A stretch of DNA of 64,000 bases from Alkalibacterium sp. MB6. GTDB taxonomy: Bacteria; Bacillota; Bacilli; Lactobacillales; Carnobacteriaceae_A. Location of the stretch: the NCBI RefSeq assembly GCF_009935905.1, contig NZ_PREX01000006.1, positions 1 to 64,000 on the forward strand, in the 5' to 3' direction. Numbering within the stretch: position 1 is the stretch's first letter; the number at the start of each line of letters is the position of its first letter. A model generated the notes under the pieces. That model saw nothing but the letters and a program-made list of their open reading frames with translations, was not told where the DNA came from and ran no database searches. This document shows, in pieces, positions 34,476 through 44,956 of the stretch. The translations under genes were made by a program, and so were the position numbers.

Positions 34476-35447
34476 TCACCTTGTTAACACATGAAGGCCA
34501 GGTCCAGGACGGGCTTCAATTAATCGACTGGTATCAAAGTGTTCACTTAATAATCGTTTTAATTCAGCTAATTCGGATGCTTTACAAATTAATTTGACAT
34601 TTGGTCCTGCATCCATGGTGAAATGGACGGCATAACCTTTTTTGCGCAATTGTCTAACAGCATCCATTGCTTTCATGCTTTCAGCTGACCAGTAGGTAAA
34701 TGGAGGTATGGCTCCTAGTGTCGTTGCGTGCATTTTCAAAGCACTACGTTCAGCAATCTCACCAACTGTATAAACATCGCGTTTAGAAATAGCTTCTTTC
34801 ATATTAGTTAAGTCACCATCAACAGTTTGTAACCAACCGTCGTAAAAAGGAGAGGTTTCAACTGTGCGGCGCATACCTTCGCGGCTGGATACATCTTTTT
34901 TTGCATCATTCACGACAATAAAAAGCATACCAATATCCCAATCAGCATCGTCAACGGGAACAGCAAAAGACGTTTTATCATCGTAACCTTTGATCCATTC
35001 AGCAAACCCACCGTAAATACTGCGAGAAGCTGAACCTGATCCTATTCTAGCCAATCTGGATAAGTCTTTTTCAGACAATGATAACCCAGCAGCGTGACTA
35101 GCCGCACCCGCTAAGGCAGCAAGACCGGATGCTGAGGAAGCTAATCCAGCTGCTGTTGGCACGTGATTGATACTTTCCACTCGTGCATGTGATGAGATCC
35201 CAGCCATTTCACGTACACGGTTTAAAACGACTTGGACTTTTTTTAATGACTCATGACCCTGTAATACGCCATCTAGTACCAACTCATCTTGATTTAAAGA
35301 ATCATCGAACAAAACCTTTGTATCCGTATAAAAAGCATCTAAAGTAAGAGAAAGGGAATGATTCATCGGAATAATCAACTCTTCATTTTCTTTACCCCAG
35401 TACTTAATCAGGGCAATATTTGTATGTGCCCGTACCCAACTACTCAT
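34476..35447 (-). CDS. mvaD: Diphosphomevalonate decarboxylase
   Basis: A 323-residue GHMP-fold enzyme producing isopentenyl diphosphate. It carries AHTNIALIKYWGK at the N-terminus and the ATP loop PTAAGLASSASGLAALA (about 93-109); the catalytic Asp is in FTMDAGPNVK. The start ATG 35447, 6 bases after GGGAGGAAAC, lies inside the end of mvaK1, so the two genes overlap by 8 bases. Confidence 0.94.
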   Translation of the reverse strand: MSSWVRAHTNIALIKYWGKENEELIIPMNHSLSLTLDAFYTDTKVLFDDSLNQDELVLDGVLQGHESLKKVQVVLNRVREMAGISSHARVESINHVPTAAGLASSASGLAALAGAASHAAGLSLSEKDLSRLARIGSGSASRSIYGGFAEWIKGYDDKTSFAVPVDDADWDIGMLFIVVNDAKKDVSSREGMRRTVETSPFYDGWLQTVDGDLTNMKEAISKRDVYTVGEIAERSALKMHATTLGAIPPFTYWSAESMKAMDAVRQLRKKGYAVHFTMDAGPNVKLICKASELAELKRLLSEHFDTSRLIEARPGPGLHVLTR

Positions 35448-36393
35448 CTGTTTCCTCCCCAAGAGCATGAATCCATGTTTCAACAGCTCCATGCTCCATT
35501 AATTTATAAGCGATTCTTTTGGCTTGTTTAGACGTTTTGGCCAACGCAATCATGCATCCGCCACGTCCGCCGCCTGTCAATTTTGCTCCAAGCGCTTTGT
35601 AAGCCATCGCTGTATCGACTAATTTATCCAAAGCGTCATTACTGACATTGAGTTTTTTTAAATGCTCATGAGTCTTAGACATTAAACACCCTAGTTCTTC
35701 CGGATTATTTTCTTCAATCGCAATTCTAGCTTGTTCGGTTAACCGACCGATCGCTTCAATAATGCCTTTGGTTTTGTTATAAGACGTTTTCACCTGCTCA
35801 GCTACATCTTCTACAGCTTGTCTAGTCTGCCCCTTCAAACCTGTATCGGCAGCAATTAAGTAGCCAGACAGCCGTAAAGGAAAAGGAGTGAAATGACTAT
35901 CTTTTTTAAAAAAGACAGGTTGCTCGCTACTGGTCACTCGAGCATCCAAACCGCTTGGATTACCATGAGCTATTTTTTCTCCTATATTGACATACTCGAG
36001 TAATGTATCGTAATCCAATGGCTCATCGAAATAAGAATAAAGAGCCCGAACCAAGGCTGTTGTAACAGCAGCACTTGACCCCATTCCTCGTTCTGGTGGG
36101 ATGAGACTGGATATTGAAATAGACATATAATCAAGGGGCTGTTCCAAATCTGTACAAATCGATTCGATAACTGATTTTAAGTTCAACAATGAATCAGGGA
36201 TAGTTGACACATCTCCTTGATAATAGCTAGAATTCAACTGGCTACTACCTAAAGTCGGCTCGATAGTCACTTCAACCGGAGTTGCAAGAAAAGGGAGAGC
36301 GATGGCAGGCTCGTTGTAAACGACTGCATGCTCACCTATTAGAATGATTTTACCGTGGGCTGTTCCCACTGCTTGCTTATAGAGAGTTTTCAT
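35440..36393 (-). CDS. mvaK1: Mevalonate kinase
   Basis: A 317-residue GHMP kinase. KIILIGEHAVVYNEPAIALP near the N-terminus, PPERGMGSSAAVTTALV (about 95-111) as ATP loop and KLTGGGRGGCMIALA at the C-terminus are diagnostic. First gene of the operon mvaK1-mvaD-mvaK2-fni, which makes the isoprenoid precursors for undecaprenyl phosphate and quinones; HMG-CoA synthase and reductase are not in the window. Confidence 0.94.
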   Translation of the reverse strand: MKTLYKQAVGTAHGKIILIGEHAVVYNEPAIALPFLATPVEVTIEPTLGSSQLNSSYYQGDVSTIPDSLLNLKSVIESICTDLEQPLDYMSISISSLIPPERGMGSSAAVTTALVRALYSYFDEPLDYDTLLEYVNIGEKIAHGNPSGLDARVTSSEQPVFFKKDSHFTPFPLRLSGYLIAADTGLKGQTRQAVEDVAEQVKTSYNKTKGIIEAIGRLTEQARIAIEENNPEELGCLMSKTHEHLKKLNVSNDALDKLVDTAMAYKALGAKLTGGGRGGCMIALAKTSKQAKRIAYKLMEHGAVETWIHALGEETDE

Positions 36394-36617
36394 CTGTTCA
36401 ACTCCTGTATTCTCTCATTAGTTAATCGTTATAATCATAACTTATTTCATAAATAAACTCTAATTTATGTTACCATTATTAGTTTAAAAAACGGTAAAGT
36501 TTTAATTAAATTCACAAAACCTAGGGAAATAGTCGCTTATATAGTATATATGTGAGCAAATATCTGTTAAACTGATACAGATAAAGCATATTTAGGACTA
36601 TAATGGAGGAAGACCGC

Positions 36618-37541
36618 ATGAAAGAATCGGATTCTTTTTATATAATTGACAGAGATGAATGGAAAAAACTAAATAAATATAAAGAAATCAATTTGACCGA
36701 TCAAGAAGTGGATTCGTTACGGTCTTTAAATGATCAAGTATCAACACAAGATGTTAAAGATATTTACTTGCCAATTCTACAAGTCTTGCATAAGTATATT
36801 AAGCACTACCATGAGAGGCAAACCGAAATAAGACAGCTTTTAGAGAGACCGGAAAAGAAAAATCCCTATATTATAGGAATCGCAGGAAGTGTGGCTGTTG
36901 GCAAAAGCACATTGGCTCGTTTTCTTAGAACCATGATGTCCCGCGCTTATCCAGATCAAAAAGTCAGTTTGATTACAACTGATGGGTTTTTGCATCCAAA
37001 CGAAGTGTTAATCGATCGAGGGATACTAAATCGCAAAGGCTTCCCGGAAAGTTATGACATGCATCGCTTAATTAGTTTTATGGGGGATGTGAAAAGTGGG
37101 CGCCGTAATATTAAGGTTCCTTTGTATTCACATAAATTATATAACATCATACCTGACCAATATGAGGTTATCGATCAGCCAGATATATTGATTGTGGAAG
37201 GGATAAATGTCTTGCAACTACCTACGAGTGAAAAGATATTTGTCAGTGACTTCTTTGATTTCAGTTTTTATGTCGATGCTGAACCCTACCGTATTGAGAA
37301 GTGGTATTTGGAGCGCTTTGGATTGCTGTTACAAACGGCTTTCAAAGATCCCACTAACTATTACTATTCTTATGCGATAGGGGATCGAAAAGAAGCGTTT
37401 AACATGGCTAAGAATGTATGGCGAACCATCAACTTAAAAAACTTGGAAGAATACATTATGCCGACTCGTTTTAGAGCAAATATGATTATTCATAAAACAA
37501 CGGATCATTATATTGATCAAATTCTATTAAAGAAGCATTAA
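36618..37541 (+). CDS. coaA: Type I pantothenate kinase
   Basis: A 307-residue P-loop kinase catalysing the first, regulated step of coenzyme A synthesis. Walker A is GSVAVGKS (90-97); TTDGFLHPN and GFPESYDMHRLISF are conserved in bacterial CoaA. GGAGGA 7 bases before ATG 36618 sets the start and excludes the in-frame ATG five codons earlier that lies within the site. The next gene starts 16 bases after its stop, suggesting cotranscription. Confidence 0.95.
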   Translation: MKESDSFYIIDRDEWKKLNKYKEINLTDQEVDSLRSLNDQVSTQDVKDIYLPILQVLHKYIKHYHERQTEIRQLLERPEKKNPYIIGIAGSVAVGKSTLARFLRTMMSRAYPDQKVSLITTDGFLHPNEVLIDRGILNRKGFPESYDMHRLISFMGDVKSGRRNIKVPLYSHKLYNIIPDQYEVIDQPDILIVEGINVLQLPTSEKIFVSDFFDFSFYVDAEPYRIEKWYLERFGLLLQTAFKDPTNYYYSYAIGDRKEAFNMAKNVWRTINLKNLEEYIMPTRFRANMIIHKTTDHYIDQILLKKH

Positions 37542-37557
37542 CAAAGGAGTGTGATGG

Positions 37558-38550
37558 GTGTTGGTGAAAGAAGACGCGACTCGTTTACAGGAATTACAAA
37601 ATGAAGTAAATGCATTAAAAAGGATGAATAAAGAGCTCTTGACTATGCAAGAAAAGCAGGACTCGCTTGAGTTTGCTTGGTCAGGCAATCTAGGGCATTG
37701 GTTTTGGGATTTTAAAGAGAATCAAGTTAGATTTAATCCATTGAAAGCGACCGCTTTAGGCTATGCTAAAGAGGAATTACCAGAGTATGTTACCTTTCAA
37801 TTTTTCACTGATCGGTTGCATCCCGACGATTATGATCGGGTAATGGATGCGATGAGAGATCATCTATCTGGAAAATCGCCTGTATGGGAAGTGAAATACC
37901 GTATTGAAACAAAAAATGGTGACTATAAAACCTACTATGATAGAGGAAGAGTGACCCAAAGGGAAGAAGACGGTTCTCCTCTCTTTTTATCAGGTATTGT
38001 GTTTGATATATCTGAATATGAAACTGAGCGTGAAGAATTGCTAAAAGAAAACAGTGACTGGGAGAAACAAGTTAAAAAGGATACGATGACTGACCTTTAT
38101 AATCGCTCAAATATCTTAGTGAAATTAGGACAAGCTATTGCAGAAGTGAAGTCCAAAAAAAGCCAAACTGTTTCAATGGTTTTAATTGATTTGGATAATT
38201 TATACCATCAAAATACCTTGTTTGGGCCCTTGTTTGGTGATGAAATCATTCTAAAAACGGGCGAGGCTATCAATGAGTCCATTAGTGAAATTGGTTATGG
38301 AGGCGTGTTTGAAGGCGGAAAATTTATGGTTGTGCTGCCTAATCATTCTAAAAAAGAAGCGACCCATATAGCAAAAACTATAAAAACAACTTTACAGGAA
38401 AAACAGTTTTCTGAACCGGCTGAAGTAACATGTAGTGTAGGAGTCACTGAATTCACGATTAATGATACAGTCAGCCAATTATTCAACCGTGCAGATCGTT
38501 TGTTAAGCAAAGCTAAAGAGCAAGGAAAAAATACAATAATAGCTGATTAA
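37558..38550 (+). CDS. PAS domain protein with degenerate GGDEF domain
   Basis: A 330-residue cytoplasmic protein: an N-terminal coiled coil (about 5-35), a PAS_3-type sensor (about 40-160, with RLHPDDYDRVMDAM), a short coiled linker, and a GGDEF-fold domain (about 178-328, starting KDTMTDLYNR). The signature that should read GGDEF is EGGKF (in VFEGGKFMVVLP), and the substrate loop reads IDLDNLYHQN instead of DxDxFKxxND. Diguanylate cyclase activity is therefore doubtful; it may bind nucleotide as a sensor. GTG 37558 is 8 bases after AAAGGAG. Confidence 0.82.
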   Translation: MLVKEDATRLQELQNEVNALKRMNKELLTMQEKQDSLEFAWSGNLGHWFWDFKENQVRFNPLKATALGYAKEELPEYVTFQFFTDRLHPDDYDRVMDAMRDHLSGKSPVWEVKYRIETKNGDYKTYYDRGRVTQREEDGSPLFLSGIVFDISEYETEREELLKENSDWEKQVKKDTMTDLYNRSNILVKLGQAIAEVKSKKSQTVSMVLIDLDNLYHQNTLFGPLFGDEIILKTGEAINESISEIGYGGVFEGGKFMVVLPNHSKKEATHIAKTIKTTLQEKQFSEPAEVTCSVGVTEFTINDTVSQLFNRADRLLSKAKEQGKNTIIAD

Positions 38551-38607
38551 AAGCAAAATACATACTAAAGAAGATAGTTTATGGGAGTTAGAATGGGTGA
38601 ATAATGT

Positions 38608-39345
38608 ATGCAGAACAAAATAACTATTCTGGGTATTCCATTTGATAATATGACAAGAAAAGAATTTCTAAAAGCCCTTTACCAACGGATGGAAGATAAA
38701 CAAAAAACCTTCCTCGTTACAGCCAATCCGGAAATTGTTATGTTTGCTAAGGATAACAAAGACTATTTTGATTTGTTACTACAGGCTGATTTCATAGCTC
38801 CAGATGGCATAGGTATTGTCAGAGCATCAAAAGCGTTAAATACACCGATTAAAGAACGGGTACCTGGATTTGAATTAATGATAGGTTTGTTAGAGTTAGC
38901 CAATTTACATCAGAAACGAGTTTACTTCATCGGAGCAAAAGAAGACATTATTGGTTTGGCTGTAGAAAATGTAAAAAAAGAATGGCCGTCAATTCGTATA
39001 GCTGGTTCGCATCATGGCTATTTTGATCACAATGACCCTGCAATAATTGAACAAGTAAAGGCCACTAAACCAGATATTGTCTTGGTCGCTTTTGGTTTTC
39101 CAAGACAAGAAAAATGGATTCAAAGGTATTTAAATGAGGCCTCTTATGGTATTGCTGTAGGAGTTGGAGGTAGCTTTGATGTTCTCTCCGGTAAAGTCAA
39201 GCGAGCGCCTTCCATTGTTCAACGTTTTCATGTTGAATGGCTGTATCGACTGATGAAAGAACCCTCTCGGTACAAACGCATGTCTGTCTTGCCATTATTT
39301 TTAAAAGAAATTCGTAAACAAAGAAAAAAGGTAAAGGACTTATGA
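38608..39345 (+). CDS. tagA: WecG/TagA/CpsF-family N-acetylmannosaminyltransferase
   Basis: A 245-residue cytoplasmic-face GT26 glycosyltransferase. VTANPEIVMFAKDN, DGIGIVRASK and AFGFPRQEKWI are the family motifs. TagA adds ManNAc to undecaprenyl-PP-GlcNAc, the second step of the wall teichoic acid linkage unit; TagO for the first step is at 46969. It overlaps the next glycosyltransferase gene by 4 bases. Role in teichoic acid is likely, though the family also serves exopolysaccharide. Confidence 0.88.
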   Translation: MQNKITILGIPFDNMTRKEFLKALYQRMEDKQKTFLVTANPEIVMFAKDNKDYFDLLLQADFIAPDGIGIVRASKALNTPIKERVPGFELMIGLLELANLHQKRVYFIGAKEDIIGLAVENVKKEWPSIRIAGSHHGYFDHNDPAIIEQVKATKPDIVLVAFGFPRQEKWIQRYLNEASYGIAVGVGGSFDVLSGKVKRAPSIVQRFHVEWLYRLMKEPSRYKRMSVLPLFLKEIRKQRKKVKDL

Positions 39346-40421
39346 AAGTTGCACATATAAATGCAGGTAATGAGTATGGTGGGGGCTTGGTTCACATCGT
39401 ATCATTGTTAAAAACATTAAAAGATGAAACGGTAGATTTACTCGTGCTGGAAGAAGGTCCGGTTGCAAGAGCAGCTCGACAAGCCGGTATAAAAGTTTTT
39501 GTCTTTCAACAAACGTCTCGATATGATTTAAGTGTGTTGAAAAAATTAAAAACATTTATTGAAAGTAAAGATTATGACCTTATTCATTCTCATGGCCCCC
39601 GAGCTAATGCAGTAATGGCGGTGTTGCACACAAGACTTAAGGCCAAGTGGGTAACTACTGTCCACAGCAATCCCTTGCTGGATTTTGAAGCAAATGGCTT
39701 GAAGGGAAAGGTTTTTGAAAAGGTTAATAAACATGCTTTATTTAAAGCAGACGGGATTATTGCAGTATCTAATGAAATTAAAACTGTTCTAGAACATATG
39801 GGTATAGAATCTACTAAAATTGAAGTCATATTCAATGGCATCGCATTTCCAAAGGAGGAACTTGTCAAACGACCTCCTTCAGTGTTTACTATCTTAACGA
39901 TTGGAAGACTTCATCCCATCAAAGGCTATAACCTAATGATGAAGACTCTTGGTGAATGGAAGCAAGCGAACTGGCAATGGATTGTTTTAGGTGATGGTGA
40001 AGAAGAAGAGACGTTAAAACTGTTGAGCCGCCAGCTGTCCTTGGATCACAAAGTTGAGTTTAAAGGGTGGACATCAGAAAAAGAGGTCAGGCAGTGGCTG
40101 AGTTTAACAACCATCCTCGTTCATCCGTCCTTAAGTGAAAGTTTCCCCATAGTTCTCTTAGAAGCAGCCGAACAACAGGTGCCGGTCATTGCTACCCGCG
40201 TTGGGGACGTCGACAAAATAGTAACAGATGATTCAAAGGGCTGGCTCATCTCTCCGAATAGTTCCAAAGAACTTGTTCAAGCACTTGATGAAGCCTATTT
40301 ATTATGGCAACAGTGTCAATTAAATCAAAAAGGACAAGAATTGAATAAGTGGGCCAAGCAGTTTACATTAGATAAACAAGCCACACATGTCCTGTCTTTT
40401 TATAGTAAACTAATCAATTAA
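39342..40421 (+). CDS. Glycosyltransferase, GT4-like
   Basis: A 359-residue GT-B glycosyltransferase. The N-terminal domain starts KVAHINAGNEYGGGLVHIVSLL (GGG binding loop); the C-terminal domain has TIGRLHPIKGYNLMM and the nucleotide-sugar motif HPSLSESFPIVLLEAAEQQ (about 265-283) with the ExxxxxxxE pair. The ATGA overlap with tagA suggests a shared envelope-polymer role. Sugar and acceptor unknown. Confidence 0.87.
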   Translation: MKVAHINAGNEYGGGLVHIVSLLKTLKDETVDLLVLEEGPVARAARQAGIKVFVFQQTSRYDLSVLKKLKTFIESKDYDLIHSHGPRANAVMAVLHTRLKAKWVTTVHSNPLLDFEANGLKGKVFEKVNKHALFKADGIIAVSNEIKTVLEHMGIESTKIEVIFNGIAFPKEELVKRPPSVFTILTIGRLHPIKGYNLMMKTLGEWKQANWQWIVLGDGEEEETLKLLSRQLSLDHKVEFKGWTSEKEVRQWLSLTTILVHPSLSESFPIVLLEAAEQQVPVIATRVGDVDKIVTDDSKGWLISPNSSKELVQALDEAYLLWQQCQLNQKGQELNKWAKQFTLDKQATHVLSFYSKLIN

Positions 40422-40456
40422 ACCAGTTAGCTGATGCATATGCTTTCTGGTTTTTT
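40421..40456 (+). terminator. Terminator after the GT4 gene
   Basis: Stem AACCAGTTAGC / GCTTTCTGGTT (40421-40452) with T6 after it; a T-T mismatch pair lies inside. Confidence 0.8.
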
Positions 40457-40483
40457 GATTGTCAATCCTTATAAATACACTGA

Positions 40484-40512
40484 TTGAACCGAATTCTTAC
40501 ATGTTTTATAGG
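40484..40512 (+). promoter_or_regulatory. Candidate pncB promoter
   Basis: TTGAAC (40484-40489), 17 bases, TATAGG (40507-40512), about 90 bases before the pncB start. Confidence 0.5.
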
Positions 40513-40600
40513 ACGGATTAGTAAACAGAGAATTCCCTGAATGAGGGAGAGTGTGGTATACTTGCTAACAGAGATTATTCTCGGCATAGGAGGAAATGGA

Positions 40601-42085
40601 ATGTATCAAAGTTACCCAGATGACAGTCTGGCTCTACACACAGATTTATACGAGTTAAATATGATTTACACTCATTGGAAAAAAGGAAACCATGAAAAAA
40701 AAGCGGTATTTGAAATGTATTACCGTAGCAATCCATTCGGCATGGGGTACACGATTTTCGCTGGATTAGAACGAGTGGTCCACTTCATAACCAACCTTTC
40801 GTTTAAGGAATCAGATATCGATTATTTAAGAGAGGAAAAGAATTTTCCTGACGATTTTCTTGATTACCTAGCGAATTGGAGATTTAAAGGAACGATTCGT
40901 TCATTTAAAGAGGGAGAAGTTGCCTTTGCTAACGAGCCATTGATTCAAGTGGAAGGCCCTTTAGCGGATTGTCAACTGATTGAAACGGCATTACTAAATA
41001 TAGTTAACTTTCAGACGTTAATTGCAACGAAAGCGTCTCAAATTAAGACAGCTGCTGGCAACGATCCTGTTTTGGAATTTGGTGCAAGACGTGCTCAAGA
41101 ATTTGATGCTGCTTTGTGGGGAGCTAGAGCTACTTATATCGGTGGATGTGATGCTACCAGCAATACCCGAGCGGCTAAAGTATTCGGCATGCCTGCATCA
41201 GGAACACATGCTCACGCATTGGTACAAGCTTACCGCGATGAATATGAAGCATTCAAAGCATACGCTGAGACACACAAAGACTGTGTGTTTTTAGTAGACA
41301 CGTATCATACAATTGATTCGGGTGTTCCAAATGCTATTAGAGTAGCGAAAGAGATGGGAGATAAGATTAACTTCTTGGGAGTTAGACTGGATTCTGGAGA
41401 TTTATCTTATCTTTCCAAGCGAGTGAGACAGCAGTTGAATGAAGCAGGTTACCCTGATGCAAAAATTTATGTTTCCAACGACTTGGATGCTGAAACTATT
41501 TTAAACTTAAAAATGCAAGGTGCAAAAATAGACGTTTGGGGAGTCGGAACTAAAATGATCACAGCCTTTGATCAACCCGCACTAGGAGGCGTCTATAAAA
41601 TTGTTTCAGTTGAAGGGAATAACAAAGAGATGCATCATACCCTGAAGTTGACCGGAAACGTTGCGAAAATTTCTACACCCGGTAAAAAACAAGTCTGGCG
41701 TATTCGTTCTTATAACAATACCAAGCCAGAAGGGGATTATGTTGCTCTGCATGATGAAAGACCAGATCAATTGGATGAGTTATTCATGTTCCATCCAGAG
41801 TACACTTATATTAATAAGACACTTAATGATTTTACAGCAAGACCATTACTAGAAGATATTATTGTTGATGGGGAACTGATTTACGACTTGCCTCCACTTG
41901 AAGATATTAAGGAGTACGCTCAGGAGCGGTTAGCCGAGCAGTGGGATGAACACAAGCGATTATTAAATCCTGAGCCTTATCCAGTAGACCTTTCACAAAA
42001 GTTGTATGATGCGAAAGTAGAAACAATTAAACTATTCAAAAAGATTGCGAAAAGCCCGACTGAAGAGAATAACGCTATTCTTTAA
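40601..42085 (+). CDS. pncB: Nicotinate phosphoribosyltransferase
   Basis: A 494-residue enzyme making nicotinate mononucleotide from nicotinate and PRPP, the entry step of NAD salvage. It has HTDLYELNMIYTHW near the start, EFGARRAQEFDAALWGARA, GTHAHALVQ (phosphohistidine region) and GVRLDSGDL. The ATG at 40601 lies 7 bases after AGGAGG; the frame runs 20 codons upstream without another good site. nadE follows 62 bases downstream, completing the route to NAD apart from nadD. Confidence 0.94.
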   Translation: MYQSYPDDSLALHTDLYELNMIYTHWKKGNHEKKAVFEMYYRSNPFGMGYTIFAGLERVVHFITNLSFKESDIDYLREEKNFPDDFLDYLANWRFKGTIRSFKEGEVAFANEPLIQVEGPLADCQLIETALLNIVNFQTLIATKASQIKTAAGNDPVLEFGARRAQEFDAALWGARATYIGGCDATSNTRAAKVFGMPASGTHAHALVQAYRDEYEAFKAYAETHKDCVFLVDTYHTIDSGVPNAIRVAKEMGDKINFLGVRLDSGDLSYLSKRVRQQLNEAGYPDAKIYVSNDLDAETILNLKMQGAKIDVWGVGTKMITAFDQPALGGVYKIVSVEGNNKEMHHTLKLTGNVAKISTPGKKQVWRIRSYNNTKPEGDYVALHDERPDQLDELFMFHPEYTYINKTLNDFTARPLLEDIIVDGELIYDLPPLEDIKEYAQERLAEQWDEHKRLLNPEPYPVDLSQKLYDAKVETIKLFKKIAKSPTEENNAIL

Positions 42086-42147
42086 CCTAATTAGAAGCGA
42101 TATGATAAAATGAATTTAGACTAGAAATGAAGAGGAGTCGATTCTTA

Positions 42148-42981
42148 ATGATCTCAGAATTGCAAAAAAGAATAGTTGACCAAATGCAAGTCAAAGAATC
42201 CATTGAGCCTAAAGAAGAAATTAGACGAATAATTGATTTCGTGAAAAGTTATTTCCATGCCCATCCCTTTTTAAAGACGATGGTTTTGGGGATATCTGGA
42301 GGGCAGGATTCGACATTGCTTGGTAAATTGTGTCAGATGACAGCTGAAGAATTAAGAGAAGAAACAGGCGACGATAGTTATCAGTTTATCGCTTTGCGTC
42401 TTCCTTATGGCGAACAACAAGATGAAGAGGATGCTAAAGACGCTATAGATTGGATAAGAGCGGATCAGGTTATGAAAATCGATATAAAACCATCGGTCGA
42501 TGCCATGGTTGGGAGTATAGAACACAATGGTTTTTCTTTGACTGATTTTAATAAAGGGAACGTCAAAGCTCGTGCTCGAATGATTGCTCATTATGCTATT
42601 GCCGGAGACACCAACGGAGTGGTGATTGGAACCGACCATCCGGCAGAAGCAGTAACAGGCTTCTTTACCAAATACGGAGATGGAGGAACGGATATTAATC
42701 CTCTCTTCCCTTTGAATAAAAGACAAGGAAAAGAGTTATTAAGAGAATTGGGTGCGCCTGATCATTTAATTAATAAAACACCAACTGCTGATTTGGAAGA
42801 AGATAATCCAGGTGAATCAGATGAGGACGCATTAGGCGTGACATATAATCAAATAGACGACTATCTTGAAGGAAAAGAAGTATCTGATGAAGCTGCCGAA
42901 AAAATTGAAGAGCACTTTTTGAAGTCAGAGCATAAGCGTCATCTGCCAATTACTCAACTAGATGATTTTTGGAAAAAATAA
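42148..42981 (+). CDS. nadE: NH3-dependent NAD+ synthetase
   Basis: A 277-residue cytoplasmic N-type ATP pyrophosphatase amidating deamido-NAD to NAD. The P-loop is SGGQDS (50-55); [33 protein letters not shown] and [15 protein letters not shown] are characteristic. It lacks a glutaminase domain, so uses ammonia. ATG 42148 is preferred because AAGAGGAG lies 11 bases upstream. It works with the preceding pncB. Confidence 0.94.
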   Translation: MISELQKRIVDQMQVKESIEPKEEIRRIIDFVKSYFHAHPFLKTMVLGISGGQDSTLLGKLCQMTAEELREETGDDSYQFIALRLPYGEQQDEEDAKDAIDWIRADQVMKIDIKPSVDAMVGSIEHNGFSLTDFNKGNVKARARMIAHYAIAGDTNGVVIGTDHPAEAVTGFFTKYGDGGTDINPLFPLNKRQGKELLRELGAPDHLINKTPTADLEEDNPGESDEDALGVTYNQIDDYLEGKEVSDEAAEKIEEHFLKSEHKRHLPITQLDDFWKK

Positions 42982-43064
42982 TCATTGCCTCCCTCTTATA
43001 ACTAAACGTATAGGAGGGAGATACATATTGAAGTGAGAGTGAAGGATATAAAGGAGGTAAGCTT

Positions 43065-44204
43065 GTGGCGACAGTATTGACGAATGCTCATATTTACACG
43101 GGTGAAGGCGAGATCGAAGAAGGTTATATCCGCTTCACCAGTAGTATTCTGGGAGTCGGAAAAATGGAAGCTTTTAAAGAAGAAGATGGTGATGATGTTA
43201 AAGACCTTGAAGGCAAACTAGTTATTCCGGGATTTATTGATGTTCACAGCCATGGAGGTTACGGTGTTGACAATATGGATGGAGACGCCGATAAAATTAA
43301 TACGATGATTAGTCGGATGCTTGAAGAAGGCATTACGTCTTATTTCCCAACAACGATGACTCAGTCAGATGAGCAAATAGAAGCAGCTTTGAATGGAATT
43401 AAACAGGCAGCAGAGGCCAATCCGATGATTCAAGGTATTCACATTGAAGGTCCTTTTATCGCAAAAGAATATAAAGGTGCTCAACCGGAAGAGTATATTC
43501 GACCCGCTCAAAAAGAAACCCTAAAAAGATGGCAAGAGTTAAGTGGTGAACGCATTCGTTTAATCACGTATGCTCCAGAAACAGGAGATGTCTCTGATTT
43601 TGAAGAGTACTGTGGAGATCAAGGAATCATTTTATCAGCTGGACATTCCGGTGCCACATATGAAGAGTTACTCGCTTCAAAAGCGACTCACATCACTCAC
43701 TTGTTCAATGGCCAACGGGGTTTGCATCACCGAGAGATTGGTGTGACAGGCTACGGATTGCTGGAAGACGATGTGATGGTGGAAATGATCGTTGACGGGT
43801 TCCACATTTCCAAAGAGATGGTAAAACTGGCTTATAAAGCTAAAGGTTCCGATGGGATCGTGTTGATTACAGATTCCATGCGTGCAAAAGGTATGGAAGA
43901 AGGCCAGAGTGAACTGGGTGGTCAGACCGTGATTGTAAAAGACAAACAGGCTCGCTTAGAAAATGGGTCCTTAGCTGGAAGTGTGTTGACCTTTGTAGAT
44001 GCCTTTAAAAATATGATAGAGTTCACTGGTTGTAGCGTATCCGACGCAGTGAAGATGAGTTCAGTTAATCAGGCTAAAGAATTTGGTTTGTCTAAAAAAG
44101 GCCATTTAAATCCAAGTTTCGATGCTGATATGCTTGTGATGGATGAGGACTATACTATTTTAAAAACTATTTCAGGAGGAACGATACATGAGTTCAAAAA
44201 ATAA
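43065..44204 (+). CDS. nagA: N-acetylglucosamine-6-phosphate deacetylase
   Basis: A 379-residue amidohydrolase removing acetate from GlcNAc-6-P. Metal ligands H61 and H63 are in DVHSHGG; HIEGPF holds the metal-binding Glu, HLFNGQ and ITDSMRAKG follow, the latter with the catalytic Asp. The GTG at 43065 follows AGGAGG. nagB starts 17 bases before its stop, and the regulator nagR follows: a complete amino-sugar utilisation and cell-wall recycling operon. Confidence 0.94.
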   Translation: MATVLTNAHIYTGEGEIEEGYIRFTSSILGVGKMEAFKEEDGDDVKDLEGKLVIPGFIDVHSHGGYGVDNMDGDADKINTMISRMLEEGITSYFPTTMTQSDEQIEAALNGIKQAAEANPMIQGIHIEGPFIAKEYKGAQPEEYIRPAQKETLKRWQELSGERIRLITYAPETGDVSDFEEYCGDQGIILSAGHSGATYEELLASKATHITHLFNGQRGLHHREIGVTGYGLLEDDVMVEMIVDGFHISKEMVKLAYKAKGSDGIVLITDSMRAKGMEEGQSELGGQTVIVKDKQARLENGSLAGSVLTFVDAFKNMIEFTGCSVSDAVKMSSVNQAKEFGLSKKGHLNPSFDADMLVMDEDYTILKTISGGTIHEFKK

Positions 44205-44901
44205 TATGAAGGTAATTAAAGTAAAGGATAAAGTAGAAGGCGGTCAAAAAGCTTTCGACATTATTAAGGAAGGTCTCGAGCAGGGGGCGAAAGTATTTGG
44301 CTTAGCCACAGGGAGCACACCGGAGACCTTATATGAAGCATTAACTGAAAGTGATTTAGATTTTTCTGACAAGATAGCTATTAACCTGGATGAGTATATT
44401 GGTTTAGAGCAGAGTCACCCTCAAAGCTATCATTATTTTATGAACGACAAGCTGTTTAATCAGAAACCTTTTAAAGAAACACATATACCAAACGGAATGG
44501 CTGGCGAAGAAGAACTTGCTCGTTACGATCAAGTTCTTGAAGATAATCCCATTGATATTCAAATTTTAGGTATCGGAACGAATGCCCATATTGGCTTCAA
44601 CGAACCAGGTACCTCGTTTGATTCTAAAACACAAAAAGTATTTCTAACTCAAGAAACCATTGAATCTAATAAGCGTTTCTTTGACTCGGAAGATGATGTT
44701 CCTAAACATGCTTATTCCATGGGTATTGATTCCATCATGGGAGCTAAGAAAATCATTTTGTTAGCGTATGGGGAAAACAAAGCAGAAGCAGTTGCTAACA
44801 CGGTGAATGGTCCGGTAACAGAAGAGGTCCCAGCTAGTGTATTACAGAATCATCCGGATGTTATTGTTATCGTGGATGAAGCCGCGGCCAGCAACCTATA
44901 A
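44188..44901 (+). CDS. nagB: Glucosamine-6-phosphate deaminase
   Basis: A 237-residue cytoplasmic isomerase/deaminase converting glucosamine-6-phosphate to fructose-6-phosphate and ammonia. [24 protein letters not shown] (catalytic Asp) and [17 protein letters not shown] are diagnostic. AGGAGG precedes ATG 44188 within the end of nagA. The length is that of the short Bacillus-type NagB without the allosteric extension. Confidence 0.95.
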   Translation: MSSKNNMKVIKVKDKVEGGQKAFDIIKEGLEQGAKVFGLATGSTPETLYEALTESDLDFSDKIAINLDEYIGLEQSHPQSYHYFMNDKLFNQKPFKETHIPNGMAGEEELARYDQVLEDNPIDIQILGIGTNAHIGFNEPGTSFDSKTQKVFLTQETIESNKRFFDSEDDVPKHAYSMGIDSIMGAKKIILLAYGENKAEAVANTVNGPVTEEVPASVLQNHPDVIVIVDEAAASNL

Positions 44902-44956
44902 TTCCCACTATCTTTTCCTTACTTTGTTTAAATGAAGATTCAGAAAGGCTTAAGTC

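Noticed and set aside
41022-41294. Plus-strand 90-residue frame within pncB
   Set aside because: Out-of-frame shadow of conserved pncB sequence without a ribosome binding site.
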